From assembly GCF_001279525.1 (NCBI RefSeq), contig NZ_LGDY01000058.1, positions 144,925 to 208,924 of the forward strand: DNA of 64,000 nt. The letters run 5' to 3'. The notes beneath the pieces were generated by a model, which saw only the letters and a list, made by a program, of their open reading frames with translations, searched no databases and was not told the origin of the DNA. Origin of the DNA: Nocardia sp. NRRL S-836. Its GTDB lineage: Bacteria; Actinomycetota; Actinomycetes; Mycobacteriales; Pseudonocardiaceae. A program made the translations under genes and the position numbers. This document shows, piece by piece, positions 59,798 to 64,000 of this stretch (position 1 is the stretch's first letter; each line of letters starts with the position of its first letter).

Positions 59798-60384
59798 CGG
59801 ACACCCTCGATCCGCACGTCGAAGCACATGGTCCTGGCGGCGAGCAGCGGTGCCACCGAACCGAGCGCACCGGCGAGCACCCGCTCCGGCTCCGTCTCCT
59901 CGGCCTCGGTGACGCCCGCTGCCGCGGCGACCCGCGCGGTCTCCTGACACGCCGTCCACAGGTCCGGCGACAGGTGCGCCCACTGCCACAGGTCGTACAG
60001 CGCTCCGGTCATCGTCACCACCGGCTGGTCGAGCAGCCCCACCGAGAACAGCCACGGCTCCCGCGCCGTGCTGCCGAGGCCGAGCACCAGCGGGAGCAGC
60101 CGGTGGCGGGAGGCGAACTCCTCAGCCGGGTGCGGCACCGCGAGCAGCCTCCTGGCCAGCAGGTCCGCCACGACCTCCGCGCCGTGGTCCTGCCGCAGCG
60201 ACTCGGCCGTCGCGGGTCGCACCACGCCGTCGTCACCGGAGACACCGTGCGCCGCGCTCCACGCCGCGAACCGGGCCTCGTCGAGATCGGCCACCTCCGC
60301 CCCGATCCGCACCTGCCAGGTCTGCCGGCCGGCGCCGTCGTGCCGCGCGCCGAGTTCGTGGCCTATCGGGAGAACCTCGTGCAC
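59794..60384 (-). CDS. ESX-region hypothetical protein B
   Basis: A 196-residue paralogue of the protein at 59228-59797: LPIGHELGARHD, TWQVRIGAEVADLDEARF, AAWSAAHGV, RHRLLPLVLGLGSTAREPW and LYDLWQWAHLSPDLWTAC. The middle helices resemble a degenerate winged helix (GAEVVADLLARRLLAVPHP). The GTG at 60384 follows GGAGG. It is divergent from eccD, with a 12-4-12 palindrome between them. Role unknown; location suggests type VII secretion regulation or a chaperone function. Confidence 0.8.
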   Translation of the reverse strand: MHEVLPIGHELGARHDGAGRQTWQVRIGAEVADLDEARFAAWSAAHGVSGDDGVVRPATAESLRQDHGAEVVADLLARRLLAVPHPAEEFASRHRLLPLVLGLGSTAREPWLFSVGLLDQPVVTMTGALYDLWQWAHLSPDLWTACQETARVAAAAGVTEAEETEPERVLAGALGSVAPLLAARTMCFDVRIEGVR

Positions 60385-60474
60385 CGCCGCCTCCTTGGCA
60401 TGTCCGCTAGCTGCCGAGCCCGTTCCCCGAGCGTCGCGCTTCGGCGAGCGTAGGCGCGTCCATCGCACTGGTAG

Positions 60475-60502
60475 CTCTGTCGGCAGCAAGCTGCCGACAG
60501 AG
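60475..60502. promoter_or_regulatory. perfect 12-4-12 palindrome upstream of eccD
   Basis: CTCTGTCGGCAG, loop CAAG, CTGCCGACAGAG, 21 bp before the eccD start in the 139-bp divergent region. It could be an operator for both directions or a leader hairpin in the eccD mRNA. Confidence 0.6.
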
Positions 60503-60523
60503 GACGAACCCCGGGAAGACCAC

Positions 60524-61906
60524 ATGAACACCATCGGCCTCGTGCGGCTGACGGTCGCCGCGCCCGACCGTCGCATCGACCTCGCGCTACCGGAACGGGT
60601 CCCGCTCGCCGAGCTGCTGCCGGGACTGCTGGCCCATGCCGGTGACGCGCTCGCCGACGCCGGCGCGAGCGTCGGCGGCTGGGTGCTGCGGCGCGCGGAC
60701 GGCGCCCCGCTCGACCCCGCCAGGACGCTTGCCGCGCAACGAATCCGCGATGGCGAGGTCCTGCACCTCACACCGGCGCAGACCGACTGGCCCGAGCTCG
60801 AGTACGACGACGTCGTCGACGCGATCGCCGGTGGCTCCGCGCGCACCGGCGGGGCGTGGGCGCCTCGGCACACCCGGCTGGGCGGGCTCGCCGCGGGTGC
60901 GCTCGGCGCCGGGCTCGGCCTCGTCGCCGTGCTGCGGTCGGGGCCGCCGTGGCCGGCGGCCGCGTGGTGGTCGATCGTCGCCGCTGTCGTGCTGCTGTGC
61001 GCGGCGGTGCTGCTCGCCAGGGCCGCGGGCGATGCCGGGCTCGGTGCGGCGGTCGCGGCCGCCGCGCTGCCGTTCGCGTTCGTGGGCGGCGGGCTGGTGT
61101 TCGCCGGCCACCGCGCGTTGCCGGAACTCGGTGCGGCGCACCTGGTCGCCGCGAGCGCCGGGCTGCTGCTCGCCGCGATGATCGCGTTGCTCGGCGTGGT
61201 CGACAGGGCCGCGTTCTTCGTGGGCGCGGCCACGGCCGGGACGCTCGGGCTGCTCGGTGGCTGGCTCGCGACGTCCGACTCGTACGCGGGGCACGAGGCG
61301 GCCGGGCTCGTCGCCGGGTGCGGTCTGGCGCTCTCGCCGCTGCTCGCACCGCTGTCGATCCGGCTGGCGCGCGTGCCGTTGCCGGTGCTGCCGCGCGACG
61401 CCGCCGATCTGCTGCGCGAAAGCCCGCGGCCGCCGCGTGCCGCGGTGTACGCGGCGGTGGTGCGGGCGGACGCGTTGCTCACCGGCATGGTCGGCGGGCT
61501 CGCGCTCGCGGTCGTCGTCTGCTTCGTGCTGCTGATCCGCAGCGACAGCACGGCCGCGCTGATCCTGGTGCTCGTGCTGACACCCGGGTTCCTGCTCAGG
61601 GCGAGGCTCTACCCGATCGTGCGACAACGGGCGGCGCTGCTGACCGTCGGCCTCGCGGGCACGGCGTGCCTCGCGCTGTGGCCGCTGATGTCCGACCGCG
61701 CTCTCCTGCTGGAGATGGCGGCTCCGGTCCTGCTGGTGGCCGGTGCGTTCGCCGTTGGCCTGGGGATCGTGCACAGCAGGAAGGAGGCGAATCCCCACCT
61801 GGGCCGGTACGCCGAGGTGCTGGAGGTCGTCGTGGTGCTGGCGATCGTCCCGGTGCTGTGTTCCGTGCTCGGTCTTTACGGTCACCTGCGCGGGTTGGGT
61901 GGCTGA
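60524..61906 (+). CDS. eccD: type VII secretion integral membrane protein EccD
   Basis: Core membrane component of an ESX/type VII secretion system. The 460-residue protein has the diagnostic N-terminal ubiquitin-like domain (GLVRLTVAAPDRRIDLALPE...LLPGLLAH, DGAPLDPARTLAAQRIRDGEVL) of about 90 residues and then about 11 membrane helices. The loop PLPVLPRDAADLLRESPRP between helices 6 and 7 is family-like. ATG 60524 follows GGGAAGACCAC. eccB starts one base after its stop, so the two are one transcript. EccC, EccE, mycosin and Esx genes are not in the window and may lie to the right. Confidence 0.95.
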   Translation: MNTIGLVRLTVAAPDRRIDLALPERVPLAELLPGLLAHAGDALADAGASVGGWVLRRADGAPLDPARTLAAQRIRDGEVLHLTPAQTDWPELEYDDVVDAIAGGSARTGGAWAPRHTRLGGLAAGALGAGLGLVAVLRSGPPWPAAAWWSIVAAVVLLCAAVLLARAAGDAGLGAAVAAAALPFAFVGGGLVFAGHRALPELGAAHLVAASAGLLLAAMIALLGVVDRAAFFVGAATAGTLGLLGGWLATSDSYAGHEAAGLVAGCGLALSPLLAPLSIRLARVPLPVLPRDAADLLRESPRPPRAAVYAAVVRADALLTGMVGGLALAVVVCFVLLIRSDSTAALILVLVLTPGFLLRARLYPIVRQRAALLTVGLAGTACLALWPLMSDRALLLEMAAPVLLVAGAFAVGLGIVHSRKEANPHLGRYAEVLEVVVVLAIVPVLCSVLGLYGHLRGLGG

Positions 61907-61907
61907 C

Positions 61908-63311
61908 ATGGCGTCGAAGCACGATCAGCTGCAGGCGTACCAGTTCTCGGCCCAGCGGGTCACCTCCGCGCTGGTGACCAGGGAGACCGACCCCGAGCAG
62001 CCACCGTTCCGCCGCCCGGGCAACGCCGTGTTCGGCAGCATCGCCATCGCGGTGATCGCGCTCGCCGGAGCCGGCATCTACGGGATCATCAACCCCGGTG
62101 GCAACAAGGGCTGGCAGGACGGCAAGTCCGTGATCGTCGAGAAGGAGACCGGCACCAGGTACGTGTACCTGGACCAACGGCTCCACCCGGTCATGAACTA
62201 CGCCTCGGCCCTGCTCGCGATGGACGAGCACGCACCGACGCTCAGCGTGTCCCGCGACTCGCTGACCGGCGTGCCGCGTGGCCCTCGCATCGGCATCCCG
62301 GACGCACCGGATGCGTTGCCGGACAAAGACGGCCTGCTCACCGGCGGCTGGACGCTGTGCTCGCAGCCGACCGCCGACGAAGCGGGCGCGGTGAAACCGA
62401 CGTCCGCGCTCATGGTGGGACAGCAGGCACCTGGCGGCGCCGAGCTCGGAGACCGCGCGGTGCTCGCCGACGTGCCGGAGACCGGCGCGCGTTACCTGGT
62501 GCACAGGGGATATCGGCACCTCGTCGACAAGGCCGACGTGCCCGCCGTCGGGGTGGCGCTCGGTGCCACGCCCGCGATCCAGGTGGCTCCCGCCGTGGTC
62601 GAGGCGATCCCGCAGGGCGCACCCGTCGCACCGATTCCGGTGGCGGACATCGGGAAGCCGGCGGGCATCGGGTCCTTCCTCGCCGGTCAGCTCCTCGCGG
62701 TGCGGACCTCCGGCGGCGTGCAGCACTACCTGGCCGAGAAGGGCAGGCTGCGGCCGATCACCGAGCTCCAGTACGACATCCAGCGCGCACACCAGGCCAC
62801 CGCCGCCGCATATCCGGGCGCAGAGCCGAAAGCGTTGCCGATAGGGCTGATCGAAGCGGGCAACGCCCCGCAAACCCCCGTCGTCCCACCGAAAGCGGGC
62901 GACCCGCCGACGGTGCGACCGGAGTTCGCCCCCGGTGGTGACGCCGCGACGCTGTGCCTGACCTTCGGCGCGGGCACGGGTGTGCCGACGGTGACGCTCG
63001 ACCCACCGATGCCGAAGGCCGACCCGCTGACGTCGACGCCCAAGCGGACCGACCGCGGTGCCGTGCTGGCCGACCGGGTGCTGGTGCCCGCGGGACAGGC
63101 CGCGCTCGTCGAGGCCGTGGCCACCCCGGACGCGCCTCGGGGAACGGTCATCGTGGTGACCGACCAGGGCATCGCCTACCCGCTGGCCGACCCGAAGGTG
63201 GTGGAGGTGCTGGGCTTCGCGGGCGTGCAACCCGTCCGCATGCCCGCCGGGCTGGTCGCGAGGATCCCCTCCGGCTCCGGCCTCGGCCATGATGCCGCGC
63301 TCCGCCGCTGA
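61908..63311 (+). CDS. eccB: type VII secretion protein EccB
   Basis: Core ESX component of 467 residues: a cytoplasmic N-terminus beginning MASKHDQLQAYQFSAQRVTSA (family hallmark), one membrane helix (about 41-60, VFGSIAIAVIALAGAGIYGI), and a large periplasmic domain with repeated segments, including LLTGGWTLCSQP and ATLCLTFGAG that provide the conserved cysteine pair. It ends FAGVQPVRMPAGLVARIPSG, typical of the family. The ATG at 61908 is one base after the eccD stop. Confidence 0.95.
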   Translation: MASKHDQLQAYQFSAQRVTSALVTRETDPEQPPFRRPGNAVFGSIAIAVIALAGAGIYGIINPGGNKGWQDGKSVIVEKETGTRYVYLDQRLHPVMNYASALLAMDEHAPTLSVSRDSLTGVPRGPRIGIPDAPDALPDKDGLLTGGWTLCSQPTADEAGAVKPTSALMVGQQAPGGAELGDRAVLADVPETGARYLVHRGYRHLVDKADVPAVGVALGATPAIQVAPAVVEAIPQGAPVAPIPVADIGKPAGIGSFLAGQLLAVRTSGGVQHYLAEKGRLRPITELQYDIQRAHQATAAAYPGAEPKALPIGLIEAGNAPQTPVVPPKAGDPPTVRPEFAPGGDAATLCLTFGAGTGVPTVTLDPPMPKADPLTSTPKRTDRGAVLADRVLVPAGQAALVEAVATPDAPRGTVIVVTDQGIAYPLADPKVVEVLGFAGVQPVRMPAGLVARIPSGSGLGHDAALRR

Positions 63312-63316
63312 CCACC

Positions 63317-63364
63317 GCGGACCGGGGCCCTGGAAACGTCGTGTCCCCAGGGGCCCCGGTCCGC
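63317..63364. terminator. terminator after eccB
   Basis: A 17-18 bp stem (63317-63333 with 63347-63364, one bulged base) and a 13-nt loop directly follow the eccB stop. Confidence 0.85.
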
Positions 63365-63423
63365 ATCGCGTCAGCGGCTCCTGGAGCCTTGCGTGCGCAG
63401 GCATCCCGCGCGAACACCTCGCA

Positions 63424-63464
63424 GCGGAAAGGTCCCGGAGACGTCGTCCCCGGGACCTTTCCGC
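63424..63464. terminator. second terminator, facing the Gly-rich gene
   Basis: A perfect 15-bp stem (63424-63438 with 63450-63464, 11-nt loop) lies 11 bp beyond the stop of the leftward gene. It and the preceding hairpin share the loop core ACGTCGT. Confidence 0.85.
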
Positions 63465-63475
63465 GCCGTACCTGA

Positions 63476-64000
63476 TCAGTGCAGCCGGCGCGGCTTGATC
63501 GCACCGTCCTGCGAGGACGCCCACTGGTCGACCCGCCAGAGGTCCTCGTCCACGACGTGGGCCGTGGCCGGCACAACCGGCTCGGCAGACCTGTGGCCCC
63601 GCACCGCGAACGAGTTCGCGTCCGCCCTGCCCGCCTTGCCGCTGAGCATCGACGGCAGACCGGGCGTGGCGCCGTCCCTGCGCCTGGTCCGGCTGTTGCC
63701 ACGCCGTTGCGCCGCACCGGAACCGGGCCCGTTGCCCGCGCCACCGGCACCCATGCCCGCACCACCCATCGGCGGCATCATCGGCGGGACACCACCCGCA
63801 CCCGCGGGTCCGCCCGCCGGGCCACCGAGCGGCGCCGAGGTCGGCGCCACCCCGCCGGGAGCGGCGCTGGCGGGCGCACCGAACGACGCGGCGGGCAACG
63901 ACGACTTCGCACTCATGCCGCCGATACCGCCGCCGGGGTGCACCCCCGGCACCCGCCCACCACCGGTACCGCCGATGCCGCCGGGCCGCAACGCCGAGCC
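63476..64000 (-). CDS. C-terminal part of a Gly/Pro/Ala-rich ESX-associated protein (PPE-like; 5' end outside window)
   Basis: At least 174 codons, open to the right edge, so the start is not visible. The sequence is rich in Gly/Ala/Pro/Met (GGPAGGPAGAGGVPPMMPPM, GGAGMGAGGAGNGPGSGA), then a basic stretch (RRGNSRTRRRDGA) and ends HVVDEDLWRVDQWASSQDGA. Such Gly-rich tails ending in a DxLWxVxxW segment are typical of PPE/WXG-related proteins beside actinobacterial ESX genes, which fits the neighbouring eccB and eccD. A family assignment needs the missing N-terminus. Confidence 0.6.
   Translation of the reverse strand, partial: GSALRPGGIGGTGGGRVPGVHPGGGIGGMSAKSSLPAASFGAPASAAPGGVAPTSAPLGGPAGGPAGAGGVPPMMPPMGGAGMGAGGAGNGPGSGAAQRRGNSRTRRRDGATPGLPSMLSGKAGRADANSFAVRGHRSAEPVVPATAHVVDEDLWRVDQWASSQDGAIKPRRLH

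Overview
The window reads as one high-GC (roughly 70 percent) actinobacterial chromosome segment. GTG starts are frequent and there are many 4-base GTGA/ATGA stop-start overlaps. Sigma factors, MFS exporters and secreted hydrolases are abundant, and there is an ESX-type secretion locus. Protein style (LAL and SARP regulators, MoxR/VWA operon, RHS protein with DUF6531, EccB/EccD with DUF58 and transglutaminase-like genes) fits the order Pseudonocardiales (Lentzea/Saccharothrix-like). That placement is an inference from protein families, not from a marker gene.

Layout. 0-0.5 kb: gene-free stretch with short inverted and direct repeats. 0.5-5.4 kb: AA10 lytic polysaccharide monooxygenase under a CebR-type operator, a coupled CPBP protease/histidine kinase/response regulator operon, a DUF1232 protein and a secreted M15 peptidase. 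5.6-12.1 kb: MFS exporter plus PEP-mutase-family enzyme, ECF sigma factor, membrane protein/winged-helix pair behind a duplicated operator, and a divergent XRE regulator/MFS pair. 12.2-21.3 kb: esterases, MFS, pyruvate:quinone oxidoreductase, a large LAL regulator and an esterase-like protein with Cys at the nucleophile position. 21.5-25.2 kb: a three-gene MoxR ATPase/metallopeptidase-VWA operon. 25.2-30 kb: secreted S33 peptidase, SDR/MerR divergent pair, DUF1345 membrane protein, anchored hypothetical protein. 30.1-35.2 kb: an unfamiliar cluster of small and membrane proteins ending in a Ycf46-like AAA+ ATPase. 35.2-40 kb: SDR, SoxR, MFS and FMN reductase set among decayed gene fragments. 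40.1-49.2 kb: a giant RHS polymorphic toxin gene interrupted by a 52-bp loss inside its 108-residue repeats, then a probable immunity gene and a DyP-like peroxidase. 49.4-50.3 kb: I36/M23 secreted peptidase. 50.5-64 kb: ESX/type VII region with two FN3 repeat proteins, a SARP regulator fused through a membrane helix to a GH16-like domain, a transglutaminase-like protein lacking Cys and His, DUF58, paired small proteins, EccD, EccB and the 3' end of a Gly-rich protein.

How it fits together. Several units couple sensing to export or envelope work: the LPMO is probably induced by cello-oligosaccharides; the SoxR-type genes link redox stress to an FMN reductase and an exporter; the LAL and SARP proteins are large signal-integrating regulators. 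The best candidates for undescribed biology are the SARP-membrane-GH16 fusion (52.5 kb), the AAA+ cluster (30.1-35.2 kb), the Cys-nucleophile esterase (20.3 kb), the two FN3 proteins with a shared C-terminal domain, and the RHS toxin/immunity/DyP cassette. Start sites were chosen from visible ribosome binding sites and overlaps; no database search was possible.
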